Source: JAJXUB01 sp047974805
GTDB taxonomy: Bacteria; Actinomycetota; Actinomycetes; Actinomycetales; Dermatophilaceae
NCBI GenBank assembly: GCA_047974805.1
Contig: JBKECS010000006.1
Location: 1 to 64,000 of the forward strand
Length of the DNA: 64,000 nt
Direction: 5' to 3'
This document shows, piece by piece, positions 35,760-44,268 of this stretch. Position 1 is the first letter of the stretch. Each line of letters opens with the position of its first letter. A model generated the notes under the pieces. It had not been told where the DNA came from and made no database searches. It saw nothing but the letters and a program-made list of their open reading frames with translations. The position numbers were made by a program, and so were the translations under genes.

Positions 35760-37904
35760 CTAGCCGGTGGTTAGGCGGTCCTGGACCTGGGCCGGCACTG
35801 GGGCGTAGTAGGAGGGTGTGCGGGCGAACGATCCGGATCCGTGAGCCAGCGAGCGCAGCGAGGAGGTGTATCGGATCAGTTCCAGGGCAGGCACGTCGGC
35901 CCGGACCAGGGTTCGACCCTCCTCGTCGGCCGGTTCGGTGCCGCGGACTCGGCCCCGCCGGGTGGCCAGGTCGGACAAGATCGCCCCGACGTAGTCGTCG
36001 GCCACGGTGATGGCCACGTCGTCCATGGGCTCGAGCAATTGGATGCCGGCGGCATTGGCGGCATCCCGCAACGCCAAGGCACCGGCAACCTGGAATGCCG
36101 CGTCGGAGGAGTCGACACTGTGCGCCTTGCCGTCGACGAGTCGGACCCGGACATCGACCATCGGGTACCCGTTGACTCCCTTGTCCAGTTGAGCGCGTAC
36201 CCCCTTCTCCACGCTCGGGATGAACTGTCGCGGCACGGCACCCCCGACGACCTCGTCGACGAACTCGAAGCCTCCGCCTTGGCCCAGTGGTTCGATGACG
36301 ATGTGGCAGATCGCGTACTGCCCGTGCCCACCGGACTGTTTGACGTGCCGTCCGGTGCCCTTGGCCACGGCGCGCACGGTCTCGTGGACCGCGACCTTGA
36401 CCGGCTCGGTCTCCACCTCGAGACCGCCCTTGGTGCGCAGGGTGTCCAGCAGCAGTTCGAGTTGCTGCTCGCCCATGGTCCACAGCACGAGTTGGTGGGT
36501 TTGCGGGTCCACGACGACCATAGCCGAGGGATGCTCGGCGGTCAGCCGAGCGAGTCCCTTGACCAGCTTGTCCTCGTCCTTGCTGCTGGCGGCCTTAATG
36601 GCCACGGGCAGGAGCGGATGGGGGAAGGACCACGGTTCGACAACGACAGGGGAGGTGGCAGCGGAGATGGTGTCGCCGGTTTCTGCCCCGCCCAGGTGGG
36701 CTACCGCGACGATGTCTCCGGCCCGCGCCTGCGTCACTGGCGTCAGAGTGGCGCCGAGCATCCGCGAGAGCGCTCCGGAGCGCTCGTCGAGGTCGTGGTC
36801 GGCGTGCCAGCCCGCATCCGCCTCATCCCCGGTGAACTGGGCCAAATGTCCCGAGATGTGCACTGGGGTCTCGGGGGTGAGAGTCCCGGCGAAGATCCGT
36901 AGCACGGACACGCGGCCGACGTAGCTGTCGCTGGTGGTCTTCAAGACCTGAGCGACTAGCGGCGCCTCGTCCGTGGGGTCGATGGTTGGTGCGGAACCGC
37001 CGTTGACCAGGTATGCCCGGGGCATGTGGTGTTCCGCCGGGGTGGGGAATCCACGGCAGATGAGCTCCAGAACCTCGGCAACACCGAGGCCATCCATCGG
37101 GCCGGCGGGGACCACGGGGTGGAACGCGGCCCGCGCAACGGCCTTTTCGAGGTCACCGACCAGGGTGTCGAAGCCAACCTGCTCGCCGGACAGATACCTG
37201 TCCAGCAGCCCCTCGTCCTCGGACTCGGTGATGATGGCTTCGACGAGGGCCTCGCGCAGATCCGCGAACATCTTCGCGTCCTCATGGCTGGCCTGGAGGA
37301 CGGTGCGGCGCTCGCCCGAGGCCGAACGCACGGTCCCGGACAACAGGGCGTGCACACCGCCGTCGGTGGGCACGTAGAGCGGATGGATTCCATCGCCGAA
37401 GGCGGACCGAGCATCGGCCACGGCCGCATCGAAGTCGGCGCGGGGCTGGTCCAGATGGGTCAGGACGAGCGCACGCGGCATACCGACGGCAGCACATTCC
37501 GACCAGAGCAGGCGGGTGGCCGGATCGATCCCGTCCACAGCGGAGATGACGAACAGGGCAGCATCCCCGCCGCGCAACCCGGCGCGCAGGTCACCGACGA
37601 AGTCGGGCATGCCGGGGGTGTCGAGCAAGGTGAGTTGGACGGCGCCCGCCCCGGCGGTGAACGTGTCGTCGGCGATGTCGACGGTCGCGATGGACAACGC
37701 CACCGAATGGCCGAGGCGTTGCTCGGTCTCGGCATGGTCGGACACGGTGGTGCCGGCCGAGACCGAACCCAGCCGGTTGATGGTGCCGTTGGCCAGCAAC
37801 AGTGCCTCGACGAGTGAGGTCTTTCCGGAGGCCCGCGGTCCGACAAGTACGACATTTCGGACGCGGGCCCGATCGACGCCGCTGTTGAGCGATCCTCCGG
37901 CCAT
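35760..37904 (-). CDS. elongation factor G-like protein (EF-G2)
   Basis: About 714 residues with the five-domain EF-G plan. The G domain has the P-loop GPRASGKTS and G3 DTPGMPDF, but the G4 guanine-specificity motif NKxD is replaced by THLD. Domain II onward and the C-terminal domain (LEPMDDVAITVADDYVGAIL) are intact. It resembles actinobacterial FusA2/EF-G2, which binds ribosomes but does not replace EF-G in translocation. ATG at 37904 is chosen because AAGGTG lies six bases upstream of it; that site overlaps the alternative GTG at 37913. Precise role unknown. Confidence 0.9.
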   Translation of the reverse strand: MAGGSLNSGVDRARVRNVVLVGPRASGKTSLVEALLLANGTINRLGSVSAGTTVSDHAETEQRLGHSVALSIATVDIADDTFTAGAGAVQLTLLDTPGMPDFVGDLRAGLRGGDAALFVISAVDGIDPATRLLWSECAAVGMPRALVLTHLDQPRADFDAAVADARSAFGDGIHPLYVPTDGGVHALLSGTVRSASGERRTVLQASHEDAKMFADLREALVEAIITESEDEGLLDRYLSGEQVGFDTLVGDLEKAVARAAFHPVVPAGPMDGLGVAEVLELICRGFPTPAEHHMPRAYLVNGGSAPTIDPTDEAPLVAQVLKTTSDSYVGRVSVLRIFAGTLTPETPVHISGHLAQFTGDEADAGWHADHDLDERSGALSRMLGATLTPVTQARAGDIVAVAHLGGAETGDTISAATSPVVVEPWSFPHPLLPVAIKAASSKDEDKLVKGLARLTAEHPSAMVVVDPQTHQLVLWTMGEQQLELLLDTLRTKGGLEVETEPVKVAVHETVRAVAKGTGRHVKQSGGHGQYAICHIVIEPLGQGGGFEFVDEVVGGAVPRQFIPSVEKGVRAQLDKGVNGYPMVDVRVRLVDGKAHSVDSSDAAFQVAGALALRDAANAAGIQLLEPMDDVAITVADDYVGAILSDLATRRGRVRGTEPADEEGRTLVRADVPALELIRYTSSLRSLAHGSGSFARTPSYYAPVPAQVQDRLTTG

Positions 37905-38074
37905 GGCGGTCACCTTCTGAAGTCGGATGCCGGTGTGGCTTGGCCTTGCAAGCCGTCCCTGACGAACCTACTCCGATTCGTGGCGCAGTGGCCCTGGCGG
38001 CAGTGCCTTATGCGTCACGCCAGGAGCGTGTCTGGGTTAGGTCAAGGGGTGGTCAGCGGAGCGTCCAATCTTCG

Positions 38075-38080
38075 TAAATT
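38075..38080 (+). promoter_or_regulatory. possible -10 element for the tad operon
   Basis: TAAATT is the best TANNNT match in the 243-bp gap between the EF-G2 gene and tadA and would give a leader of about 61 nt. The -35 is not recognisable. Confidence 0.25.
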
Positions 38081-38147
38081 CTCGCCAGTGGCTGTGGATA
38101 GCCGCCGCGAGGCGGGTGCGGGTCTGCTTGTATCGAAGGAGTCACCG

Positions 38148-39428
38148 GTGCAACGCCGGGAGACGGTGACTATCGGACAGGTTGGGGGCTTGTCGAACAT
38201 GGAAGCTGTAGCGACGCTGGAAGCCGAGGTCAAGGAACTCATCCGTCGCAGCGGGCTGGACCCTGATCGTGACGCGGTGGCGGTGCATCGGCTGGTTCAT
38301 GATGCCGTCGCGGACTGGGATGAGCGCGCGCTTGTGGACGGGACACGTGCGGTCGGTGACCCGGAATCGGTCGCCAAGTCACTGTGGGATGCGATTGTCG
38401 GTTTCGGCCCGCTTCAGCGGTACTTCGACGACCGCGACGTGGAGGAAATCTGGATCAACGAGCCGAGCAAGGTCTTCATCGCCCGTGCGGGCGTCGCCGA
38501 ACTCACGACGACGATCCTCACCCACGACGAGGTTCGGGACCTCGTCGAACGGATGCTCAAGGCCTCGGGGCGCCGGGTCGACCTGTCCAGTCCGTTCGTC
38601 GATGCGGTGCTCGCCGACGGGAGCCGTCTGCACGTGGTGATCCCCGATATCACCCGCGAGCACTGGATCGTCAACGTCCGAAAGTTCGTCGTCCGAGCCG
38701 ACAGCCTTGACGATCTCATCGCTTTGGGAACATTGCCCAGGTCAGCCGCCCGCTTCCTCGACGCCGCGGTGGCTGCAGGTCTAAACATCCTCGTCGCCGG
38801 GGGCACCCAAGCAGGCAAAACCACGGTGTTGAACTGCCTTGCCGCAGCGATCCCGCCTCGCGAGCGGATCGTCACCGCAGAAGAGGTCTTCGAACTGCGC
38901 ATCCCGCATCGCGATGTGGCCGCCATGCAGTGTCGCCAGCCGAGCCTGGAAGGCACCGGTGAGGTTCCCCTCCGGCGCCTGGTCAAGGAGGCGCTGCGGA
39001 TGCGGCCGAGTCGGATCATCGTCGGTGAGGTGCGTCAGGCCGAGAGCATCGACCTGTTAATCGCGCTCAATTCCGGTTTGCCCGGGATGTGCACGGTGCA
39101 TGCCAACTCCGCCCGTGAAGCCATCACCAAGATGTGCACCCTGCCGCTGCTCGCCGGGGAGAACGTCAGCAGCAAGTTCGTCGTGCCGACAGTGGCGAGT
39201 TCGATCGACCTCGTCGTGCACATCGCCTTGGACGCCGACGGCACACGACGGGTGCGGGAGATCGCGGCCATCCCCGGGCGCAGCGAAGGGGATGTCGTCG
39301 AGGTCGCCGACCTGTATGTCACCCGAGGCGACCGGCTGGTTCGTTCCCAAGGATTTCCACCGCACGAAGAACGGTTCACCCGGGCCGGATTCGATGTGGC
39401 CGCGCTCCTGGCCCAGGATGCTGCGTGA
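38148..39428 (+). CDS. tadA: Tad pilus assembly ATPase TadA (CpaF family)
   Basis: About 426 residues. A secretion ATPase of the type II/IV family that powers extension of Flp/Tad pili from the cytoplasmic face. N-terminal region FGPLQRYFDDRDVEEIWIN, Walker A VAGGTQAGKTTVLN (near residue 217), Asp box, Walker B-type RPSRIIVGEVRQAE and the His box NSGLPGMCTVHANS. GTG at 38148 is chosen because AAGGAG (38136-38141) is correctly spaced; ATG at 38199 is the alternative. Its stop overlaps tadB (GTGA at 39425), starting a chain of overlapping genes. Confidence 0.93.
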   Translation: MQRRETVTIGQVGGLSNMEAVATLEAEVKELIRRSGLDPDRDAVAVHRLVHDAVADWDERALVDGTRAVGDPESVAKSLWDAIVGFGPLQRYFDDRDVEEIWINEPSKVFIARAGVAELTTTILTHDEVRDLVERMLKASGRRVDLSSPFVDAVLADGSRLHVVIPDITREHWIVNVRKFVVRADSLDDLIALGTLPRSAARFLDAAVAAGLNILVAGGTQAGKTTVLNCLAAAIPPRERIVTAEEVFELRIPHRDVAAMQCRQPSLEGTGEVPLRRLVKEALRMRPSRIIVGEVRQAESIDLLIALNSGLPGMCTVHANSAREAITKMCTLPLLAGENVSSKFVVPTVASSIDLVVHIALDADGTRRVREIAAIPGRSEGDVVEVADLYVTRGDRLVRSQGFPPHEERFTRAGFDVAALLAQDAA

Positions 39429-40294
39429 CCGGGGTCCTGCTCGGCCTCGGTGTCGGAGTCGGGTTGTTCCTCATCTGGTGGTCAGCCTGGGTCCCGCCCG
39501 AACCATCCGAGCGCAGCAGGCATCGGCGCTCGTGGCGTTCCGTGCTGGCGGACGATCTGGCCGCGGCGGGCCATGATCAGCTGGGACCCCAGGCAGTGGT
39601 GGCCCTGTCCGGGATCGCCTTCGTCCTCGTGGGCGTCGGCGGGTATGCCATCACGTTGGTGCCGTCGATCGCCCTCGCCTTCGCCCTCATGGCCGGCTGG
39701 GCTCCGATAGCCCTGGTTCGCGGGCAGGCCCGGCGACGACGTAGCCGACTGCGTGACGTGTGGCCGGACGTGGTGGACAACGTCACCTCGGCTGTGCGGG
39801 CCGGGATGGCGCTCCCGGAGGCCCTGGCCCAGCTGTCCGTCCGGGGTCCCGAGGAACTCCGGCCGGCCTTCGCCGCCTTCGCCATGGATTACCGGACGAC
39901 CGGACGGTTCAACGACTGCCTCGACGCATTACGTGACCGCTTGGGCGACCCGGTCGGGGATCGGCTGGTGGAGTCCTTGCGCATCGCGCGCGAAGTAGGC
40001 GGTTCGGACCTGGGGGTGTTACTGCGAACCCTGTCCTCGTTCCTGCGTGAGGATGCACGGACCCGAACCGAATTGGAAGCGCGCCAGTCCTGGACGGTGA
40101 ACGCGGCGCGGCTGGCCTCGGCCGCCCCATGGATCGTGCTCGCCATGTTGGCCACTCGCCCCGAATCGGTGGCTGCCTACGCCACGAGTACTGGTGCCCT
40201 GATTCTCTTCACCGGCGGCGCCCTCACCCTGCTCGCCTACCGACTCATGGTGCGCATCGGACGACTGCCGGATGAGGAACGGGTCCTGCGATGA
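39425..40294 (+). CDS. tadB: Tad pilus inner-membrane protein TadB (T2SSF domain)
   Basis: About 289 residues. An N-terminal membrane helix, a second hydrophobic stretch near 65-90, a cytoplasmic T2SSF domain (DVWPDVVDNVTSAVRAGMAL to ELEARQSWTVNAARL) and C-terminal helices. TadB and TadC form the platform that converts TadA motion into pilus growth. GTG at 39425 overlaps the tadA stop by 4 bp, and its own stop overlaps tadC (ATGA). Confidence 0.9.
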   Translation: MTGVLLGLGVGVGLFLIWWSAWVPPEPSERSRHRRSWRSVLADDLAAAGHDQLGPQAVVALSGIAFVLVGVGGYAITLVPSIALAFALMAGWAPIALVRGQARRRRSRLRDVWPDVVDNVTSAVRAGMALPEALAQLSVRGPEELRPAFAAFAMDYRTTGRFNDCLDALRDRLGDPVGDRLVESLRIAREVGGSDLGVLLRTLSSFLREDARTRTELEARQSWTVNAARLASAAPWIVLAMLATRPESVAAYATSTGALILFTGGALTLLAYRLMVRIGRLPDEERVLR

Positions 40295-41223
40295 GCACCG
40301 GCGACCTTGCCCGGCTCGGGATTGTCCTCGGGCTGCTGGGAGGGCTCGGTCTGAGCCTGATCTGGCTTGGCCTGCCACGTCATCGCCGTGCCGGCCTCTC
40401 CGGGCGGATCGACCCCTACCTCGCCGATCGGCCTCGGCCATCGAGGCTGCTCGCCCGCGAGCCTGGCTCCCGTTCGGGAGTATTCGTACTGGTGGCGCCG
40501 ACGATGATCCGATGGGGCGTAGTGGTCGAGCGGGTGCTTGGCGGGGCGGAATCGGTCCGTCGCCGGTTGGTGAGAGCCGGGAGAACCCCCGATGTCGACA
40601 GTTTTCGCGCCGAGCAGGTGATGTGGGGAATTGCCGGAGCCCTCCTCGGCGGCCTGACCGCTGTGGTGCTCGGCAAGGGCGGATCGCCGGTCTCGGTGAC
40701 CCTGTTCGCTGGGATCGGCCTGGGCGTCGGCGTCGTCGGTCGGGATATGCGGCTGAGCCATCAAGCGGGTCGGCGGGAACAGCGTATCCTCGCGGAGTTC
40801 CCGACCGTGGCGGAGCTCCTCGCCCTGGCCGTTGCCGCCGGCGAAGGCACCGTGGGCGCCCTCGCCCGGGTATGCCGCCTTTCGCGAGGCGTGCTGTCCG
40901 AGGAACTCGGGGTGTGTTTGGCCGACGCCCGGGTCGGGTCGAGCCTGCCCGATGCATTGGCCGGCCTCGCCGACCGCACTGGTCTGCCGAGCCTGGCCCG
41001 GTTTGTCGACGGCATCGTCGTCGCGGTGGAGCGGGGAACGCCGCTGGCAGAGGTGCTCCGGGCGCAAGCCCAGGACGTTCGAGACGACGGCCGACGTCAG
41101 CTGATGGAAGAGGGCGGGCGGAAGGAGATCTCCATGATGATTCCCGTCGTCTTCCTGATCCTTCCGATCACCGTGCTGTTCGCGGTGTACCCGGGTTTCT
41201 CCTTCCTCAGCTTCGACCTATGA
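40291..41223 (+). CDS. tadC: Tad pilus inner-membrane protein TadC (T2SSF domain)
   Basis: About 310 residues. N-terminal helix (LARLGIVLGLLGGLGLSLIW), a central pair of helices (WGIAGALLGGLTAVVLGKGG region), a T2SSF domain (ILAEFPTVAELLALAVAAGE onward) and a C-terminal helix (VFLILPITVLFAVYPGF). The platform partner of TadB. Translationally coupled to tadB by ATGA at 40291-40294. The pilin-like gene follows after a short gap. Confidence 0.9.
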   Translation: MSTGDLARLGIVLGLLGGLGLSLIWLGLPRHRRAGLSGRIDPYLADRPRPSRLLAREPGSRSGVFVLVAPTMIRWGVVVERVLGGAESVRRRLVRAGRTPDVDSFRAEQVMWGIAGALLGGLTAVVLGKGGSPVSVTLFAGIGLGVGVVGRDMRLSHQAGRREQRILAEFPTVAELLALAVAAGEGTVGALARVCRLSRGVLSEELGVCLADARVGSSLPDALAGLADRTGLPSLARFVDGIVVAVERGTPLAEVLRAQAQDVRDDGRRQLMEEGGRKEISMMIPVVFLILPITVLFAVYPGFSFLSFDL

Positions 41224-41257
41224 CCACGCCATGGCACATGTGAAAGGCCCCTCAGCA

Positions 41258-41464
41258 ATGATCCATCTAATAGCCCTGAGCGTACGACTGCAGCAGTCGG
41301 TCAACCGTCTTCGCCGACCGGCCAGTTCCGAGCGCGGCGATGTTCCCGGTTGGGTCATGGTCACGCTGATGACCGCGGGCATCGTCGCGGTCTTGTGGAC
41401 CCTCGCGGGCACCAGGCTGGAGCAGCTGTTCAACCAAGCCATGGACCAGGTCAGCGGGCCGTGA
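41258..41464 (+). CDS. Flp-like small pilin, variant processing site
   Basis: A 68-residue protein (77 if ATG 41231 is used). A basic N-terminus leads to ERGDVPG, then a hydrophobic helix WVMVTLMTAGIVAVLWTLAG and a short amphipathic tail. Size, position after tadC and a Gly before the helix fit Flp pilins, but the usual Glu at position +5 after the cleavage Gly is missing. ATG 41258 has GAAAGG upstream. Its stop overlaps the next gene (GTGA at 41461). It is either a divergent major pilin or a small membrane component. Confidence 0.72.
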   Translation: MIHLIALSVRLQQSVNRLRRPASSERGDVPGWVMVTLMTAGIVAVLWTLAGTRLEQLFNQAMDQVSGP

Positions 41465-41904
41465 GCGGCAGCGCCCCCGGACGCGCAGAGGAGCGCGGTG
41501 CCGCGGTGGCAGGCAAGCAGAGAATGCTGGAGGTGCGGGAGCGGGGCGCCGCCGTGGCGGACTTCGCCATGACCTCCGGCCTGCTCACACTCCTCTTCGT
41601 CGTCGTCCTTCAGTTGGGCTTCGCCCTGCACATCCGCAACACATTGACCTCATGCGCTTCGGAGGGAGCCAGAGTTGGTGCTCGACTCGGCTCTGGTCCT
41701 GCCGCCGGCGCTCAGCGCACCCGCGAGGTCATCGCTGAATCGTTGCGTCCTTCGTATGCCGAGGACGTGAGCGCGCATCAGGGCACAGTCGGCGGGACCG
41801 CAATCGTCGTGGTGACCGTCGTGGCTCCGCTGCCGATGTTTGGCCCGTTCGGGCCCGGCAAGGCATTGACCGTGACCGGGCGGGCCTATGAGGAGGGGCA
41901 GTGA
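41461..41904 (+). CDS. TadE-like pseudopilin 1
   Basis: About 147 residues. The pseudopilin segment RGAAVADFAMTSGLLTLLF has the Gly-then-hydrophobic layout of TadE, with Asp at +5 where Glu is usual. The rest is an extracytoplasmic domain (NTLTSCASEGARVGARLG). ATG 41524 is a possible internal start. Coupled to both neighbours by GTGA overlaps. TadE/TadF proteins are minor pilins needed for Tad pilus formation. Confidence 0.8.
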   Translation: MSGSAPGRAEERGAAVAGKQRMLEVRERGAAVADFAMTSGLLTLLFVVVLQLGFALHIRNTLTSCASEGARVGARLGSGPAAGAQRTREVIAESLRPSYAEDVSAHQGTVGGTAIVVVTVVAPLPMFGPFGPGKALTVTGRAYEEGQ

Positions 41905-42323
41905 GGGACGAACGCGGCAGCGCTGTGGTGGAGTTCGTTGTTCTCGGCGTGGTGTTGCTCATTCCGTTGACCTACTTGGTGATGACGCTGGCGCGGGTGG
42001 AGGCTGCGGCCTTCGCGGTGACTTCGGCGTCGCGTGAGGCCGGACGGGCGTTCGTTACGGCCGCGAATGCGGACGACGGCCGACAACGGGCCATGGCCGC
42101 CGCCCAGCTGGCCTTTGTGGACCATCGGTTCCCCGACGGGGTCGTTACGGTGCGCTGCGAGGCCGATCCGTGCCTGGCGCCGGAGGCTCGGGTCCACGTG
42201 GCCGCCTCTGTTGATGTTCCCCTGCCCCTCGTGCCGGCCGTCGCCCGCCAGGTCGTCCCCCTTCAGGTCCCGGTCAGGACGGACTATGTGGCCGTCGTTG
42301 ACCGTTTCCGTGAACAGCCATGA
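41901..42323 (+). CDS. TadE-like pseudopilin 2
   Basis: About 140 residues. N-terminal ERGSAVVEFVVLGVVLLIPL is a textbook TadE pseudopilin motif with Glu at +5; the rest (SREAGRAFVTAANADDGRQ and a beta-rich tail) is extracytoplasmic. Starts by a GTGA overlap with the first TadE and ends by an ATGA overlap with the TadG-like gene. Confidence 0.85.
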   Translation: MRDERGSAVVEFVVLGVVLLIPLTYLVMTLARVEAAAFAVTSASREAGRAFVTAANADDGRQRAMAAAQLAFVDHRFPDGVVTVRCEADPCLAPEARVHVAASVDVPLPLVPAVARQVVPLQVPVRTDYVAVVDRFREQP

Positions 42324-42814
42324 CGTCTTCAGCTCGGGGCACACATCGATTGCGGAGGGGACATTCCGCGCCAGGATCTGCCGAGGACGGGCAGCTGACC
42401 ATTCTCATCGTGGGCTTTGCCGTCATTGCTATCGCCCTCATTCTTGTCGGTCTGTCCGCCACCACAGTTCAACTGGCTCGGATCCGGCTGTTCGATATCG
42501 CCGACAGCGCAGCCCTGGACGCTGCCGACAGCGTGACGACCACGGCATACGGGAGCGGGATGGGTGAGCAGCTGCCGTTGACCGATGCGGCATCGCGGGC
42601 CGCGATACAGCGGTATCTCGCGTCGGTCCAGCGGCCACAACACGTGACGTCGTGGTCGCTCATGCCGGGAACTGGCTCACCTGACGGGCACACCGCCGTC
42701 GTCGTGCTCCGCGGCGTTGTCGCGGTGCCCTACGTCTCTTCGTTCCTTGAGACATTCCATGGCCGCATCACCGTCACGGTGCGTTCGCACGCTCAAGGGG
42801 ACATCACGCCGTGA
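42320..42814 (+). CDS. TadG/Rv3654c-like pilus-associated protein
   Basis: About 164 residues. A basic N-terminus, then DGQLTILIVGFAVIAIALIL (membrane helix) and DIADSAALDAADSVTTTAYG, matching the short actinobacterial TadG/TadE-like proteins that end tad operons. The globular part lies outside the membrane. Coupled by ATGA upstream. Its TGA overlaps a GTG that opens a 50-codon frame. Confidence 0.8.
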   Translation: MTSSARGTHRLRRGHSAPGSAEDGQLTILIVGFAVIAIALILVGLSATTVQLARIRLFDIADSAALDAADSVTTTAYGSGMGEQLPLTDAASRAAIQRYLASVQRPQHVTSWSLMPGTGSPDGHTAVVVLRGVVAVPYVSSFLETFHGRITVTVRSHAQGDITP

Positions 42815-42963
42815 CCGACATGCGAAACGCTTCTGGTGCAGCCGGGCTGGACGCGGCCAGGGAAAGGGCGCAACACTGTGGGGAACCCGGATCGAGACGA
42901 TTGCCAGCCCCGACACGACTCGCGAGCCTTGCGAAGGATGCCACGAGCCGGGGCGGAGGATGA
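42811..42963 (+). CDS. candidate small ORF of 50 codons bridging the TadG-like and LuxR genes
   Basis: GTG at 42811 overlaps the TadG-like stop (GTGA), and the TGA at 42961-42963 overlaps the ATG of the LuxR-type gene (ATGA at 42960-42963). The predicted peptide starts VTDMRNASGAAGLDAARERA and is hydrophilic, basic, and Cys-containing (QHCGEPGSRR). Four-base overlaps at both ends copy the coupling used throughout this operon. It is too short to judge by composition; it could be a coupling leader for the regulator or chance. Confidence 0.35.
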   Translation: MTDMRNASGAAGLDAARERAQHCGEPGSRRLPAPTRLASLAKDATSRGGG

Positions 42964-43985
42964 TGCCCAAGGACGCATACCCAGGACTTGACACGGTGGA
43001 AGTCGAGGGCTACCGGCTTCTTGTGTTGCAGGGTCCGGCCACGGTGGAGGAATTCGGCAGATGGTTCCCCACCGCGCTGGCCGACCCGGGCGCCGTTCTG
43101 AAGTCTATGCATCGCAAGGGCCTGGCCTCCCCGGATGATGCTGGCCGCTATTGGGCCTCCCCTCCCTACGATGCGCTCGCGCCCCGGATCAGCCGCACGG
43201 AAGAGTCCCTGTCCCGAGCCCGCCTCGAATTGGAATCCCTGGCCGAGCAGTACCGAATGCACTGCGCCGACAGCGGTATCGGAACGGTATTCGACGTCAT
43301 CCAGGGCGCGGCCGCCGTCGCCCAACGATCGCGGGCGATGATGACCGGAGCCCGCAAGGGCATCCTCGCTATGGCCTCGGATATCGATTTTCGGGAGGCG
43401 CTGAGCACGGGTGGGTATCCGGAACTGGTGGAATTCGGCCGGATAGGGCTGGAACACCTACTGCTCATCGACCGGTCGACGCTGGCGCGGCCGAACTTCT
43501 ATGCCGAGATCGCTCCCTACGCAACGGGCACGACCCAGGTGCGTATCGCGGCCTCCGTGCCGACACGGATCATGCTGGTGGACGAAACCATTGCCATGCT
43601 GCCCATGCTGTCCAACGAGGACTCGCACAAGCGCGCGCTGATCATTCACAAAGGTCCCCTCCTGGATGCGTTGGTGAGCTACTTCCGCTCGGCCTGGATG
43701 CAGTCCAGCGAGTTGGTGACCGGGGCGGACGGTCCGAGAGAGGTCAGCGACACACTGGAACCGGGCGACGCCAAGATGCTGTCATTGCTCATGACCGGTA
43801 TCACCGATCAGGCCATCGCCCACCAGCTGGACCTGTCGTTGCGAACCGTGCAACGACGAGTGCACGCCCTGATGGACAAGTGTGGGGCCTCGACGCGTCT
43901 CCAATTGGGATTCGAGGCCGGCCGTCGCGGTTGGCTGCCGCAGCACCGCATAACGCCTGACGACAGCCAACCGCCCCCGGCTTGA
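42960..43985 (+). CDS. LuxR-type transcriptional regulator with TrmB-like N-terminus
   Basis: About 341 residues. The N-terminus (about 10-70, with LLVLQGPATVEEFGRWFPTA and ASPPYDALAPRI) reads like a TrmB-type winged helix followed by a coiled region. The middle is an effector-like domain. The C-terminus is a LuxR helix-turn-helix (MLSLLMTGITDQAIAHQLDL then SLRTVQRRVHALMDKCG). ATG 42960 or 42963, with GGAGG directly upstream. It ends the tad cluster, in the same direction, so it may regulate pilus genes, but this is inferred from position only. Confidence 0.8.
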   Translation: MMPKDAYPGLDTVEVEGYRLLVLQGPATVEEFGRWFPTALADPGAVLKSMHRKGLASPDDAGRYWASPPYDALAPRISRTEESLSRARLELESLAEQYRMHCADSGIGTVFDVIQGAAAVAQRSRAMMTGARKGILAMASDIDFREALSTGGYPELVEFGRIGLEHLLLIDRSTLARPNFYAEIAPYATGTTQVRIAASVPTRIMLVDETIAMLPMLSNEDSHKRALIIHKGPLLDALVSYFRSAWMQSSELVTGADGPREVSDTLEPGDAKMLSLLMTGITDQAIAHQLDLSLRTVQRRVHALMDKCGASTRLQLGFEAGRRGWLPQHRITPDDSQPPPA

Positions 43986-43997
43986 ACGCCGGGGCCG

Positions 43998-44015
43998 CTG
44001 CCTCCCAAGAGGCAG
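43998..44015 (+). terminator. hairpin after the LuxR gene, possible terminator
   Basis: CTGCCTC, loop CCAA, GAGGCAG form a perfect 7-bp stem 13 bp after the stop. There is no T-tract, as is common in high-GC actinobacteria, so termination is only possible. Confidence 0.35.
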
Positions 44016-44254
44016 GTGGAGAGGGTTCCGGCGCAGGTGCGGGCGTGGGCCGGAACCAAACAGGTGGGTCATGCGGGGGGAAAGATGACCCCTCCTGTTC
44101 CGAAACCGGGGTCGGATTTCGGTCCTCTCCGTGCGAGGAATCGCACGTCTTTAGTCTGACCCGGCCCGCAGACGCTGGATAGTGAATTCGACTGGCATGT
44201 CACGGTCATGACGCGATTGCGTCAGGCAGGCGGAAGGCCTCGGGCGGAGGCGGT

Positions 44255-44260
44255 TACCCT
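44255..44260 (+). promoter_or_regulatory. -10 element for leaderless prfB mRNA
   Basis: TACCCT ends eight bases before GTG 44269, and no Shine-Dalgarno sequence is present. Confidence 0.45.
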
Positions 44261-44268
44261 TGACCCTC

